Source of the DNA: Taibaiella sp.
Lineage (GTDB): Bacteria; Bacteroidota; Bacteroidia; Chitinophagales; Chitinophagaceae
NCBI GenBank assembly: GCA_013815385.1
Contig: JACDGL010000004.1
Coordinates: 124,001 to 188,000, forward strand
Length of the DNA stretch: 64,000 bases
Direction: 5' to 3'
How positions within the stretch are numbered: position 1 is the stretch's first letter; each line of letters begins with the position of its first letter. The position numbers and the translations under genes are program-made. The notes under the pieces were generated by a model. It was given only the letters and a program-made list of their open reading frames with translations, did not search any database and was not told the DNA's origin. Positions 45,301 through 54,924 of the stretch are shown here, piece after piece.

Positions 45301-48300
45301 AATCCATCATCGCCCGGTGTCTGATCTGATTTTTTAGGATTGAGCACACCCAGCATTATATTCTTGCCGTCCCCGATATTAGGATTACCCACTACAACTA
45401 TTGTATTGCCCAGCCTATCGGTACTCTGGTAAGGCAGGTAAAGCGGTACACCTTTACTATCGCGACTCAGCTTTGCATTTATAAGGTCACTCAGTGTGAT
45501 ATTTAATGTGTTGGAAGCCGGCCATATATCATCTGTATTCACAATACCCGGTAGTGTGATCTTTAGCGGAACCCTGTATTCATAATAGTTAGTAGTAAAG
45601 TCACTACCTATCCTGATGAAGGCATACAGATCACCATCCCTTACAGCGGGCTGCCCTACCTGTGATTCGGCATGGATGAATAAGCGCAAAAAATCGAACT
45701 GGCGCATATCCACATCCACTTCTTTATAGATACCACGCGCATCACCATCGGCCAGGGCGCAAAGCTTTACAGAAAGCGCCTGCTCATTGAGCGCTATCGT
45801 CTGGCCATTGGATACAGATGCCTGCTGGCGGTTAACGCCCGGAGGAATAACGTATGGGATAGGCGTGCGACGGCTATTTTCTTCAACACTAACCGAGGTA
45901 ACTGAAAAAGCTGTAGTGAACTGATTTTGCTGCGGCAGATTTTCGCCCGGTGTCTGCAGTGAATATTGATACTGGCGCCATTGGTTGCGGCCCAGCTCTA
46001 ATGTGGCAAACCGGAGCACTGTACTATCCTGGAAACCACTAAGAAACGCCCGTACAAAACGGATAGACCTGAAATCGGCAATGCTGCCCACCTTGTTCGT
46101 ATATTCCTTTATAGGCAACTTGAACTGGTACCAGGTCTCTGATTCGTAAGTACCATTGAGCAGCTTTACATTACTTACCTGACGGTTAACAATATTATTA
46201 GTACCCACCTGCATATTGGGCACCATGTTCACCTTGTACTGATAGTAATTCTCTGCTTCATTAAGCGCGTTATCGCGATTAATATCTTCTGATTCAGGCA
46301 AAGTAGTTTCTGCTGAAGAAAATGATGCGGTAGCACTGGTAATAGGTGAATTGCCCTGCGGATTGTTATAATGCTTGTAGCGGCCTAATATGCCTATGCC
46401 CGCCTGATCCAGATCATCGCCCCGATAGTAATGATAGTTATCGCCAGCAGGATCGGCGAGCAGGGCCTGATAGGTGGTAGCATTTAAACGGCCGCGAATG
46501 GCAGTTAAATAATTACCATAAAAGCGTGTTTCTTCCACATCGTCCAGCTCATCATAACCAACATCCTGTGTAATCCTGGCCGCCGGATCATTATTGAACG
46601 CACGCGTTACCTGCTGCTGAAACTTCGGGATATAACCCCATACAGTACTATCGAGCTGCAAAGTAGTTTTAGGATAGGGGATACCATTCTCGAAAGACAG
46701 TCGGGAATCTTTAAGCACATCTTCTGAAACATCGCCCAGGTTAAAATACAATTGCCCACCCGTAGAATTTGGCTTATTTATAAACGGGTCCATCACCCAA
46801 AACTGGATGTACTCTACATTAGACTGTTCAAAGTCGGTATTATCCAGCGGACGCATAATACCACCCCAGCGGCCACGTGGATTAGTTAGCGTACCATCGG
46901 GGTTGACGTTGGTAGCATCAAAGTTATACGGTCCGCGATTATTAGGATAGAATGCCAGATCAAAAGTGCTCAACCCATTCTGCAAAGTCTGGGATGACCT
47001 TAGTGGGAATACATCCTGCTGCTGCACTAACCTTATGTAATGCTGGTTAGGGTCTTTCTTTATATAATCAGGGATACTGGTAGTACCATCAACCAGCGTA
47101 GGCTCTATAAAATACCATGCGAGTAAAGCACGGTTGCTGCCGGAAACAAGCTGGTTACCGGCAGTAGCCTCGGGGAACATAGACGGTGTGGAAGAAAGTG
47201 TCCACGCTATAGCAGGTAACTTAAGATCGTAAGTGCTGGTAGTACCTTCGAAATCATCTATGTATACAGAACCTTCCTTATCCAGCGTATTTATCTGCTT
47301 GGCATGCCCGGGCAGCAATGTAGCTACCTCGCCGGATGCATTGATAAACGAGGGTGAAGAGGTAGAATAGATCGGCAACTTATCGAGCAGGCGCGTAAGC
47401 GCAGGAACCTCGGTTTGATAATTTGCATCCAGCCCCAGCACTACGTTCTTAATTGGGTCATCGCCGAAAGTTACCTTTTGTGTAAAAGGCCTTTCCGTAA
47501 GGCGCATGAATGTACCACCGAGTATGAGCTTTTTATTAAAATAGTAATCGAAACGGGCACCCATGAAATTTTGCTGCTGGAAACCGAACGTAGAGTTATC
47601 CTCATACTGTATATTGATAGGAATACCTGAATTAAGAATACCCTGATTTAATATCCTTAAGCGCCCCAAACCGTAATCGATCTGATAATCCTGCCCCTCT
47701 ATAAGCCTGGTGCCACCTGCGGTAACGGTAACAGAACCCTGAGGGATATTGAACCCGCCAAGAAATATCTCTGAAGAAGAGGAAGACTTATAAGAGCCCC
47801 TTAGAATGTAACGATCATTTTGCTGGAACTGCTGCGCAACTGTTTTAGTAGAATCGTACAGGATAGTATAAAGGTATTTGCGCTGCAGCTGTGCATTGTT
47901 ACCAATAGCGTGGCTAAGATCTTTACCAAATGGCTCCAACTGCGGAAATATGATCTTACCCTGCTGTGTATTTACAGTAATACCATCAACGAAATCGAAT
48001 ACACCATCAGGTTGCGGGGCGTTCTGTGCATTAAGACGATCGAGGTTTAATAATGTAAGTAAAGGTACCCCTGCATTATCGCCCTCAGGTATGTATCTTT
48101 TTTCTCCACCTCCCGGATCCTGATACAGGATATTCAGTATGAAATTGTCCCTGGCTACGCCCAGCCCACCGAGTGAATACACATTCTTCATCATCAGCTT
48201 CCATATAGGCAGCGTAGGATGCGGGGCAATATCTTTCAATAGCTTCAGGAACAGAATCTTGGAGCTAGTGCTATCAGGCGGCACATCTTCTGCAAACTCC

Positions 48301-49739
48301 CCTACCTGATGCACCACGCCATTGCGGGTATAGCGGTAGGCAACACCCAGGACATCATCTGTATTGAGTTGCGTATTAAGCAATATATAACCCAACTGCG
48401 GATTGAAAGAGAATTCGGAAGCAGTAAGCTGGCGCGCTGTAATATGCGCGAAATCAAGGTTGAGGCTTTGTGCGATACCGGATGCGCCTCCTGCTAGCCG
48501 GGCGGATAGATTTTGTGACAGCAGGGAGTAAAGCCTGTTAGCGCTGTTATCGGGATATACGGAACCACTGGCATTGGTAAGAAAAGTCTTGTACGGATTT
48601 TTTTCTCCGAGATCCATAAGGCACAGCACATCCCTTATGCCTGTAGTGGCACCAGTACGGTTGGTGATCCACACCTGTATCTTATCGATAGTAATGACAG
48701 AATTGACAAGGGGGTAATTTTGAAGCGCTGAGTTATAATTGTCGTAAAAATACTGGCCCAGCAGGAAGTCGCGGTTCTCTTCGTAATTATCAATTTTAAT
48801 AGCAAACTGCTGGGTCTGCGCACCACCCTGTATAGTAGCGCTCTTGCGTTGCGACTTTTGTTGAGCGAGGGCAGCGGTGATCCATAATTTGCCAAACTGT
48901 AATTGCGTCTTAATACCAAAAAGTGACTGCACACCGGTGATAAGACTGCTTTTGAGGGGAAAGCTAATATTACCCGCTTCTATCTTCTTCAGTATCTCAT
49001 CTTCATGACCTGTATATTCCAGTTTCTGCACATTCTGATAATCGAAGGTTGCTTTTGTGTTGTTACTGATATTGAGCTTGAGCTTATCACCTACAGCTGC
49101 TACCAGGTTTATATTCATCTGCATATCAAAATTGAATATGCCATACTTCTGTGCGCGCTGCACAAGGGTAGGATTCTTAATATTCTGCCAGTTGCCACCG
49201 AAGGTAACATCTACATTACCCTGGGGCTTTACGGAAATAGTGTTACCGCCGAATATCCTGTCGAATACGCCCTCTTTATACATCTGGGGCAGTTCCGGTT
49301 TTTTATTGAATAATGTAAGTGCATCGAGCCTGCGTTGCCAATACGCCTGTTCATCCTGCCTGCCCTGATATTTTTCATACTCATCCAGAGTCATGTATGT
49401 AGGATTGCGCAGAAAATTATCTCCGAGCTTTTCGTTGAAGTAGTATCGGTTGCTATCTGCATCGTACTCCACACTCTTCTGGATATTTGGCGGGTCTTGA
49501 AGATCTATGCCCCTACCAGGTACATTCATAGCTGGTGAGCCTGTATTATCATGAATGGGGAACCTGAGCCTATGTGCAGAATCTGTAGCGCTTTTAGCAG
49601 TGGTAGCAGGAGAATCGGTCTGCGGTGCGGGATCGTCTATATCAAAAGGAAGCCTATCGCGGGCAGCAGCATGAGCAATAGCTACCACCAGCGCTATAAA
49701 AAACAAAAGTTTATATCCAAAATAGCTCTTACCCTTCAA
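42321..49739 (-). CDS. sprA: T9SS outer membrane translocon SprA/Sov
   Basis: A 2472-residue outer membrane protein, the normal giant size of SprA (about 2400 residues), the beta-barrel channel of the type IX secretion system. The start is a TTG at 49739; no ATG is available before the in-frame stop of ruvA, and residues 1-24 after it form a signal peptide (LLFFIALVVAIAHAAA). The body is full of alternating strands and contains SprA family blocks such as VYIDDFEGT (near residue 830) and WVMDPFINKP. The C-terminus ends in an aromatic strand (ITLRFIFAQ). It exports the CTD-bearing proteins of this window. It lies 21 bases after ruvA. Confidence 0.95.
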   Translation of the reverse strand: MKGKSYFGYKLLFFIALVVAIAHAAARDRLPFDIDDPAPQTDSPATTAKSATDSAHRLRFPIHDNTGSPAMNVPGRGIDLQDPPNIQKSVEYDADSNRYYFNEKLGDNFLRNPTYMTLDEYEKYQGRQDEQAYWQRRLDALTLFNKKPELPQMYKEGVFDRIFGGNTISVKPQGNVDVTFGGNWQNIKNPTLVQRAQKYGIFNFDMQMNINLVAAVGDKLKLNISNNTKATFDYQNVQKLEYTGHEDEILKKIEAGNISFPLKSSLITGVQSLFGIKTQLQFGKLWITAALAQQKSQRKSATIQGGAQTQQFAIKIDNYEENRDFLLGQYFYDNYNSALQNYPLVNSVITIDKIQVWITNRTGATTGIRDVLCLMDLGEKNPYKTFLTNASGSVYPDNSANRLYSLLSQNLSARLAGGASGIAQSLNLDFAHITARQLTASEFSFNPQLGYILLNTQLNTDDVLGVAYRYTRNGVVHQVGEFAEDVPPDSTSSKILFLKLLKDIAPHPTLPIWKLMMKNVYSLGGLGVARDNFILNILYQDPGGGEKRYIPEGDNAGVPLLTLLNLDRLNAQNAPQPDGVFDFVDGITVNTQQGKIIFPQLEPFGKDLSHAIGNNAQLQRKYLYTILYDSTKTVAQQFQQNDRYILRGSYKSSSSSEIFLGGFNIPQGSVTVTAGGTRLIEGQDYQIDYGLGRLRILNQGILNSGIPINIQYEDNSTFGFQQQNFMGARFDYYFNKKLILGGTFMRLTERPFTQKVTFGDDPIKNVVLGLDANYQTEVPALTRLLDKLPIYSTSSPSFINASGEVATLLPGHAKQINTLDKEGSVYIDDFEGTTSTYDLKLPAIAWTLSSTPSMFPEATAGNQLVSGSNRALLAWYFIEPTLVDGTTSIPDYIKKDPNQHYIRLVQQQDVFPLRSSQTLQNGLSTFDLAFYPNNRGPYNFDATNVNPDGTLTNPRGRWGGIMRPLDNTDFEQSNVEYIQFWVMDPFINKPNSTGGQLYFNLGDVSEDVLKDSRLSFENGIPYPKTTLQLDSTVWGYIPKFQQQVTRAFNNDPAARITQDVGYDELDDVEETRFYGNYLTAIRGRLNATTYQALLADPAGDNYHYYRGDDLDQAGIGILGRYKHYNNPQGNSPITSATASFSSAETTLPESEDINRDNALNEAENYYQYKVNMVPNMQVGTNNIVNRQVSNVKLLNGTYESETWYQFKLPIKEYTNKVGSIADFRSIRFVRAFLSGFQDSTVLRFATLELGRNQWRQYQYSLQTPGENLPQQNQFTTAFSVTSVSVEENSRRTPIPYVIPPGVNRQQASVSNGQTIALNEQALSVKLCALADGDARGIYKEVDVDMRQFDFLRLFIHAESQVGQPAVRDGDLYAFIRIGSDFTTNYYEYRVPLKITLPGIVNTDDIWPASNTLNITLSDLINAKLSRDSKGVPLYLPYQSTDRLGNTIVVVGNPNIGDGKNIMLGVLNPKKSDQTPGDDGLPKCTEVWFNELRLAGTNDKAGYAAAGKVAIQLADLGNVNLSGGMHTQGYGNIDQKIQQRYQDDFYQYAASTNLSLGKLMPRTWGVQLPLFVGYTENVSTPKYNPYDQDVLLTDAMNRQRTTAQRDSLKSAAQDFTSITSVNLTNVRIMGNTQKQPKFTMPWALKNFDFSYSYTSQFKHNPTIANDRLTTQRGGLGYTYSIKARSIEPFKRLIKSKSKWLSLVKDFNFNPLPSNFTFRTDMNRTVDATTVRNIDDGPYQIPTTFYKLFTWNRLYTLRWELTRSLSFDYSATNNAVIDEPYGFLNTGAKKDSVLSKIASFGRNTYYSQTFNATYNVPLQKFPLTDWINVRANYSANYSWTAASLLAYQLGNTIGNTQTEQLSGDFNFAQLYSKMRWYRALSQNNGNKPKVPQFSQPNVPGGQGGKNMHDLRPGIEAAQGQNKAKKSAVPTDTNTHSVTYIYKHQIDSILASGKSFSNNQLDSLKRLQKQLDDQRKKEDKIAKKAARKAARIARRNTLPELNTGEKIAGRIGTMLQRVTVNYSQVSGTTLPGWLDSTRILGINNVTGAPGLNFVYGSQPTVSWLEQQGANGKLSRDSLFNAQFQQTYSQNISATATVSPIPDLRIDLTMTQTFSKAHTELFKYFKDTGTGRFDHLNPFENGSFNISYIALSSMFQPTGAGSRIFKEFLDDRKIISARLGNSNPYTNGLADPNDPNYKKGYTQYSQDLLVPAFIAAYTGKSAGSIALINYKDNNITSNPFQFFFPLPNWHITYNGLSRLPAFSSIFSNFVINHAYTGSMSMNGFSTSLLYRDLYGLGFPSFIDSNSHNYTPFYQVPNVTISQQFNPLIGFDATLRNNISARMEIRRSKTESLSLIDYQVAETQSTEYVIGAGYRVRNVRLPYPIFGITRLKNELNIKLDIGLRDDISSNNYLAQNLSVVSRGQKVLRISPSIDYIVNPRLTLHMFYDRQQTIPYVSNSYPITTTQAGITLRFIFAQ

Positions 49740-49760
49740 AACTCTTAGTCCTTTTTGCGT

Positions 49761-50336
49761 TTACAGCGCACGCAGCGCTTGCTTTATGAGCTCCTCCACA
49801 GTCAGTGAGGCGCTATTATTTACTTTTTTTATAGCCTGTTCGGCCATTGCCTTATTGATGCCGAGATTTACTAAAGCATTTAACGCATCTTCGGGTATTG
49901 TATTGTGTGTTACTGTCTGTGTATCAACATTTTTCACTGCTAATAACTTGCCTTTTAATTCCAGTATAATTCGCTGTGCGGTCTTGGTACCGATACCCTT
50001 TACCTTCTCCAGTGTACGGCTGTCTTCAGTAGCTATAGCACGCGATAATTCTTCCGTACTTAACGACGACAGTATGATACGGGCCGTGGCTGCGCCTACG
50101 CCGTTGATACCGAGTAACTGGCGAAAAGTGGCACGCTCCTGCTCATCTGCAAATGCGTATAGCACCCAGGCATCTTCCCGAACCTGTAAATGAGTGTATA
50201 GCCTGCACCGGACCTTATCCTGTATGTGACTGTATGTCTGTAAAGTGATGTTGAGCTCGTACCCAACCCCATTCACATGCATATGCAGCAATGACGGAGA
50301 CTTATACGCCAGATCCCCTTCCAGGTATGCGAACAT
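49761..50336 (-). CDS. ruvA: Holliday junction branch migration protein RuvA
   Basis: A 191-residue protein of usual length. The N-terminal OB fold starts MFAYLEGDLAYKSPS, two helix-hairpin-helix motifs lie at GINGVGAATARIILS and VKGIGTKTAQRIILELK, and the C-terminal domain III (about 145-191) binds RuvB. It recognises four-way junctions during recombination. It precedes sprA on the same strand. A -7 box is present 72 bases upstream, just after the terminator of the PorG-like gene. Confidence 0.96.
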   Translation of the reverse strand: MFAYLEGDLAYKSPSLLHMHVNGVGYELNITLQTYSHIQDKVRCRLYTHLQVREDAWVLYAFADEQERATFRQLLGINGVGAATARIILSSLSTEELSRAIATEDSRTLEKVKGIGTKTAQRIILELKGKLLAVKNVDTQTVTHNTIPEDALNALVNLGINKAMAEQAIKKVNNSASLTVEELIKQALRAL

Positions 50337-50408
50337 CTATGTTTAAAATTGATTGATGAAGATACTATAAATCTGATCTTTAATCCAGCGCATTTATAAT
50401 GCAGATTG

Positions 50409-50416
50409 CAAAAGTA
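50409..50416 (-). promoter_or_regulatory. -7 box of ruvA (and probably sprA)
   Basis: On the minus strand TACTTTTG is an exact TAnnTTTG match 72 bases before the ruvA ATG and directly downstream of the terminator of the gene before. It would drive ruvA and likely sprA. Confidence 0.6.
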
Positions 50417-50420
50417 ACAC

Positions 50421-50448
50421 AAAAAAGGGCGGCAATAAATGCCGCCCT
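50421..50448 (-). terminator. Terminator of the PorG-like gene
   Basis: AGGGCGGCA and TGCCGCCCT (50426-50434 and 50440-50448) form a 9-bp GC-rich stem with a 5-base loop; on the minus strand it is followed by six T residues (50426-50421). It lies 22 bases after the stop of the gene at 50470. Confidence 0.92.
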
Positions 50449-50469
50449 ACCTTCATTATTTTTAGAGGG

Positions 50470-51438
50470 CTATTGCCACCAGTTACCTTGCTTATTTTTC
50501 AATTTCCAGTACAAAACAAATGATATAGTGGAATAAGAATCCATATCAGAGCTGTTGCCACGCAGGTTGCCTGGAGGATTGCCCGTTTTTATAACACCCG
50601 GTACCCATGCGCGATCATACAGATCTTTTGCTACAGCTGCATTGATGGCACTGAGATGCTGATCGAATAATTTAGGATCTATATATTTATCACTAACACC
50701 ATCAAGATAATCGGTTTGTGTCATGCGCCATTGATATTCGATACCGATATTCAGGTGCTCTCCTATATCAAATTTATAACCGACCCCAAGTGGAATTTCC
50801 AACTGCCACAGGCTATAAGAGGACGGAGCGCCGGCTTCAGGAAAGCCATCGCCTTCCAGGTGCAGATTATAGGTTTCCACCCACTGGCTCACTTTCGATT
50901 CTCTATTAGTATACATAGAGTATGGAGTAAAGTGGAAATAACCGATACCAGCCAGGAAGTATAACTGGCCTGCACGTTGTGCAGCCTTGCCTATAGGGCT
51001 CCCCAGACGGAATGGCGAAAATTCGAATGTAAGGGCGCTTTCCAGGATATCAGCCTTTGATGTCTGGCCGCGTGCGTAGCGCTGTACGTAGTCATCAGCC
51101 AAAGATGTTGCCAGTTTAGCCTTTTCTGTGTTCCACTCATCTGTAGCAAACACGGTACCATAGTTAAAATTTAACCGTGCAGCCAAAGCAGGATGAAAAC
51201 TATATCTGAAAAAGATACCACCCATAAAATGGGGTTTATCCCAATATTTATTATTCGTATAATGATCAACAACAGACTGGGTTCCTACATCGCCCCACAG
51301 ATCAGATAACCCGAAAGTACCACCTAAAGAAAAGCCGTGCGGCTCCACATTAGCAGCTTCCTGTGCGTTAACCACCGGAGCAGCACATGCACTTATACAA
51401 GCAGCAACCACGAGGCTACGGATAAATTTCTTCCGCAT
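50470..51438 (-). CDS. PorG-like outer membrane beta-barrel protein (DUF6089-like)
   Basis: A 322-residue exported protein. The signal peptide (about 1-25) ends at VNAQEA. The body has alternating beta strands: SLGGTFGLSDLWGD, MGGIFFRYSFHPALAARLNFNYGTV, LYFLAGIGYFHF and GVGYKFDIGEHLNIGIEYQWR, followed by TDYLDGVSDKYIDP, a phrase typical of PorG/DUF6089 proteins that sit at the T9SS outer membrane complex. It ends in a barrel strand. Its place next to ruvA-sprA fits a T9SS role. The family call is from remembered motifs and not certain. Confidence 0.72.
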   Translation of the reverse strand: MRKKFIRSLVVAACISACAAPVVNAQEAANVEPHGFSLGGTFGLSDLWGDVGTQSVVDHYTNNKYWDKPHFMGGIFFRYSFHPALAARLNFNYGTVFATDEWNTEKAKLATSLADDYVQRYARGQTSKADILESALTFEFSPFRLGSPIGKAAQRAGQLYFLAGIGYFHFTPYSMYTNRESKVSQWVETYNLHLEGDGFPEAGAPSSYSLWQLEIPLGVGYKFDIGEHLNIGIEYQWRMTQTDYLDGVSDKYIDPKLFDQHLSAINAAVAKDLYDRAWVPGVIKTGNPPGNLRGNSSDMDSYSTISFVLYWKLKNKQGNWWQ

Positions 51439-51471
51439 TTGTTAATAATTTAGGACTTGAAGATAAAAAAA

Positions 51472-52251
51472 TTATTTTCCTTTAAAAATAGGTTTTCTTT
51501 TTTCCATGAAAGCAGTGGTGCCTTCTACCATATCCTGAGTAGTAAAACATTCCCCGAAAGCCTTGATTTCATTGACAAAACCACCCTTTTCACCCTTGGC
51601 GGCATCATTAACACATTTAATTATTTTTGATACCGCTATAGGGGCTTTTAACTGGATTTTTGCTGCTATTTCCTTTGTTTTGCCCATAAGGTCTGTTAAA
51701 GGGAACACATGATTTACCAATCCCAATGCCCTGGCTTCATCCGCACCAACCATATCGCCGGTCATCATTAGTTCCATAGCCTTACCTTTTCCAACAAGTT
51801 GCGTCAGGCGTTGCGTACCACCATAACCGGGTATCAATCCAAGATTCACTTCGGGCTGGCCAAATTTTGCATTCTCGCTCGCTATCCTAAAGTGGCAGGA
51901 CATAGCCAGTTCGCAACCGCCCCCTAATGCAAAACCATTTACGGCAGCAATTATCGGTTTTGGTGAATTTTCTATTTTATCAAATACTTTTAATTGGCCT
52001 TTGCGAGCCACATCTTCGCCAGCAGCAGCATCGAGCGATATAAATTCACTGATATCGGCCCCTGCCACAAATGCTTTTTCACCTGCACCAGTAATTATAG
52101 CGGCTTTTATGTCCTCATTATTATAAACCTCTTCCAATACTTTTCCCAACTCTTCTATAACATCTTTATTTAGCGCATTCAGCTTATCGGGGCGATTGAC
52201 TGTGATTATTAATGTGCCATTCTGTGCTTCTGTAAGTAACGTATTATACAT
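51472..52251 (-). CDS. Enoyl-CoA hydratase
   Basis: A 259-residue crotonase-fold enzyme of standard length. AFVAGADISEF (about residues 61-71), FALGGGCELAMSCHFRIA (oxyanion loop, about 101-118) and GQPEVNLGLIPGYGGTQRL, carrying a catalytic Glu, are all present. It hydrates 2-enoyl-CoA in fatty acid oxidation. It lies 45 bases after the B12-binding subunit gene on the same strand, so both may be co-transcribed in acyl-CoA metabolism. Electrons from the preceding dehydrogenation step would enter EtfAB, encoded to the left. Confidence 0.94.
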   Translation of the reverse strand: MYNTLLTEAQNGTLIITVNRPDKLNALNKDVIEELGKVLEEVYNNEDIKAAIITGAGEKAFVAGADISEFISLDAAAGEDVARKGQLKVFDKIENSPKPIIAAVNGFALGGGCELAMSCHFRIASENAKFGQPEVNLGLIPGYGGTQRLTQLVGKGKAMELMMTGDMVGADEARALGLVNHVFPLTDLMGKTKEIAAKIQLKAPIAVSKIIKCVNDAAKGEKGGFVNEIKAFGECFTTQDMVEGTTAFMEKRKPIFKGK

Positions 52252-52296
52252 CTTTCGTTCGTAGGATTTTTTAATTATACAATTTATATTTAGAAA

Positions 52297-52716
52297 TCAG
52301 TCTTTCCGGTTTTGCTTCACCCACTCCAGAATATATGCTGCTATATCGCCTGTAGGAGAACTGGGGCCGAATAGCTTACCTGCTCCTGCTGCCTGAAGTT
52401 GCTGCATATCTTCCTCGGGTATAATCCCACCACCTGTAAGCAATACATTATCAAGGCCTTTTGCTTTCATTAACGCTGCCACCTTAGGGAACACCGTCAT
52501 GTGCGCACCGCTGAGTATGCTGATGCCTATAGCGTCAACATCTTCCTGCAGGGCTGCGTTCACTACCATTTCGGGTGTCTGGCGCAAGCCTGTATATACC
52601 ACCTCCATGCCTGCATCGCGAAGAGCTGTGGCTATTACCTTGGCTCCACGGTCATGCCCGTCGAGCCCAACCTTAGCTACTAACACACGCACAGGGCGCT
52701 TTAGTCCGTCACTCAT
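52297..52716 (-). CDS. Cobalamin-binding subunit/domain of methylmalonyl-CoA mutase type
   Basis: A 139-residue stand-alone B12-binding domain. The base-on motif is LDGHDRG (DxHxxG, His near residue 21), with SILSGAHM and [11 protein letters not shown] as the other corrin-contact loops. It corresponds to the C-terminal part of MutB/McmA2; in two-part mutases the catalytic domain is a separate chain. That chain is not in this window. It uses adenosylcobalamin, which the PduO-type enzyme at 35181 could supply. A related isobutyryl-CoA-type mutase small subunit is possible. Confidence 0.93.
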   Translation of the reverse strand: MSDGLKRPVRVLVAKVGLDGHDRGAKVIATALRDAGMEVVYTGLRQTPEMVVNAALQEDVDAIGISILSGAHMTVFPKVAALMKAKGLDNVLLTGGGIIPEEDMQQLQAAGAGKLFGPSSPTGDIAAYILEWVKQNRKD

Positions 52717-52784
52717 TTGTATGCTATGTAAAAGCGCGTAAAAGTAATCAATTATACGGCTTAATAAAATGCGCCGTTACAGGC

Positions 52785-53201
52785 TCATTGAATAAGAAAA
52801 CCTGTTACCAGGTCTGTCTGGTAATTAACCGTATCTATCATGCGAAAACCATGCGTAAATAAGGAGTCCGCAGTGACGGTAACCGTGAAATAATTGTACT
52901 TGCCTACGTTATTCTTTTCATAAACATTATCGTACTGCAGGCGAAAAGTATCTGCCCCGTAAACCAGGTATTTACCAGTAGAATCTAAAAAAATATCTGC
53001 TAACCTATTGATATAAATTTCGCGGCTGTTTCGAACGGAATCATAGCGGTACACGCTATCGTACATCAGGTAACGGCCCGTGAACTGGTGGGTAGGGGTA
53101 TCGCCCGGATTTTTAGTAATAATATCGGCTGGGTTTGATTTACAGCAGACCTGCATCAATATCACCCATGCTAATATTATAATTGCCAGCTTGTTACCCA
53201 T
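52785..53201 (-). CDS. Hypothetical exported protein, lipoprotein-like
   Basis: A 138-residue protein not recognised. I choose the ATG at 53201 because it puts a signal-like helix, NKLAIIILAWVILMQVCC, at the N-terminus; the longer frame to 53240 adds a polar tail. The double Cys at the end of the helix may be a lipid-attachment site but the lipobox is imperfect. The rest is beta-rich, with YDSVYRYDSVRNSREIYI and ADTFRLQYDNVYE. It may belong to a small family of Bacteroidota lipoproteins. It lies between the atp terminator and the B12 subunit gene. Confidence 0.6.
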   Translation of the reverse strand: MGNKLAIIILAWVILMQVCCKSNPADIITKNPGDTPTHQFTGRYLMYDSVYRYDSVRNSREIYINRLADIFLDSTGKYLVYGADTFRLQYDNVYEKNNVGKYNYFTVTVTADSLFTHGFRMIDTVNYQTDLVTGFLIQ

Positions 53202-53250
53202 ATCGTTATTGAAACTATAAATGTACTCATAACCCGCCAAACCCCAAAAC

Positions 53251-53280
53251 AGAAGCCCCGCTAATGCAGGGCTTCTTAAT
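53251..53280 (-). terminator. Hairpin after atpA
   Basis: AGAAGCCC (53251-53258) and GGGCTTCT (53269-53276) form an 8-bp stem, extended by partial pairing. On the minus strand it is followed by GTTTTG, a weak T run. It lies 22 bases after the atpA stop and supports the operon ending at atpA. Confidence 0.7.
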
Positions 53281-53298
53281 TATTAGCTATCAAATTAT

Positions 53299-54879
53299 TT
53301 ACTTCTTGAACTGTGGTATCAGGTCTTGAGCCAGTTGTACCATTTTACTAAGGCCTTCTTCCGGCAGGTTGCCTTTCTTGAAATCAGCCAATACATTTGG
53401 CAGCTTCATTTCCATCTGCTGGAGGAATACCTCTTCGAATGCCTTTACATTCTTTACAGGCACTTCACGGATCAAGTTGTTGGTACCGAGGTATATCATA
53501 GCTACCTGCTTTTCCACGCTGTAAGGCGCGTACTGCGGTTGCTTCAGCAATTCAACATTGCGTGAGCCTTTATCAAGTATCACTTTAGTAGCAGCATCGA
53601 GGTCGCCACCAAATTTAGAGAAGGCTTCCATTTCACGGTACTGGGCCTGATCGAGCTTCAGTGTACCCGCTACTTTCTTCATTGATTTGATCTGTGCATT
53701 ACCACCCACGCGGCTTACAGAGATACCTACGTTAATAGCCGGACGGATACCTGCGTTGAACAGGTTCGACTCCAGGAATATCTGGCCATCTGTAATAGAG
53801 ATAACGTTGGTAGGGATGTATGCAGATACATCGCCCGCCTGTGTTTCTATGATAGGCAGCGCAGTAAGCGAACCTCCACCCTTTACCAGGTGGCGTATGC
53901 TTTCCGGCAGATCATTCATATCCTTTGCTATCGTATCATCATTGATGATCTTGGCAGCACGTTCCAGTAAGCGGCTATGCAGGTAGAACACATCGCCCGG
54001 ATAAGCCTCACGACCCGGAGGACGACGGAGCAGCAGCGATACCTCGCGGTAAGCTACGGCCTGCTTTGAAAGATCATCGTACACAATAAGCGCTGGGCGA
54101 CCTGAATCTCGGAAGAACTCGCCTATAGCAGCACCGGCAAACGGAGCGAAGAACTGCTGGGGAGCAGGATCTGCAGCCGGAGCGGCAACAATAGTGGTGT
54201 AAGCCATAGCACCGCTATCTTCCAGTGTCTTCATAACACCGGCAATAGTGGAGGCCTTTTGACCAATAGCTACATATATGCAATAAACAGGCTTGCCTGC
54301 TGTGTAAAATTCCTTCTGGTTGATGATCGTATCCACGCAGATGGCAGTCTTGCCTGTCTGGCGGTCACCGATCACTAATTCACGCTGTCCACGGCCTATA
54401 GGTATCATGGCATCTATCGCCTTGATACCTGTCTGCAAGGGTTCCTTTACGGGCTCACGAAAGATAACGCCGGGTGCTTTACGCTCCAGCGGCATTTCGT
54501 ATAATTCACCGGTAAGGGGACCTTTACCATCTATGGGTTCGCCCAGTGTGTTCACTACGCGGCCTATCATGCCTTCACCCACTTTTATAGAGGCTATCTG
54601 GCCGGTACGGCGCACTTTATCCCCTTCTTTAATATTGCCGCTTTCGCCCATCAGCACCACACCCACATTATCCTCTTCGAGGTTGAGCGCGATGGCTTTT
54701 ACACCATTCTCAAAGGCAACCAGCTCACCAGAACGTACGCCATTAAGGCCATACACGCGGGCTATACCATCGCCTATCTGCAACACGGTACCTATCTCTT
54801 CCAGGTTAGCAGCATTATCGAAGTTGCTGAGCTGCTGGCGAAGTATCGCCGATATCTCATCAGGTTTAATCTCGACCAT
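53299..54879 (-). CDS. atpA: ATP synthase F1 alpha subunit
   Basis: A 526-residue subunit of standard length. The P-loop is [10 protein letters not shown] near residue 170; the block [19 protein letters not shown] and [13 protein letters not shown] near 375 are conserved alpha features. It forms the regulatory half of the alpha3beta3 head. It follows atpH by 45 bases. In many bacteria atpG comes next, but here a hairpin and an unrelated gene follow, so atpG, atpD and atpC must be elsewhere. Confidence 0.98.
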   Translation of the reverse strand: MVEIKPDEISAILRQQLSNFDNAANLEEIGTVLQIGDGIARVYGLNGVRSGELVAFENGVKAIALNLEEDNVGVVLMGESGNIKEGDKVRRTGQIASIKVGEGMIGRVVNTLGEPIDGKGPLTGELYEMPLERKAPGVIFREPVKEPLQTGIKAIDAMIPIGRGQRELVIGDRQTGKTAICVDTIINQKEFYTAGKPVYCIYVAIGQKASTIAGVMKTLEDSGAMAYTTIVAAPAADPAPQQFFAPFAGAAIGEFFRDSGRPALIVYDDLSKQAVAYREVSLLLRRPPGREAYPGDVFYLHSRLLERAAKIINDDTIAKDMNDLPESIRHLVKGGGSLTALPIIETQAGDVSAYIPTNVISITDGQIFLESNLFNAGIRPAINVGISVSRVGGNAQIKSMKKVAGTLKLDQAQYREMEAFSKFGGDLDAATKVILDKGSRNVELLKQPQYAPYSVEKQVAMIYLGTNNLIREVPVKNVKAFEEVFLQQMEMKLPNVLADFKKGNLPEEGLSKMVQLAQDLIPQFKK

Positions 54880-54924
54880 ATATTAGTAATTCAAAAGTTA
54901 AATTCAAAAAAGTCAAAAATATAT

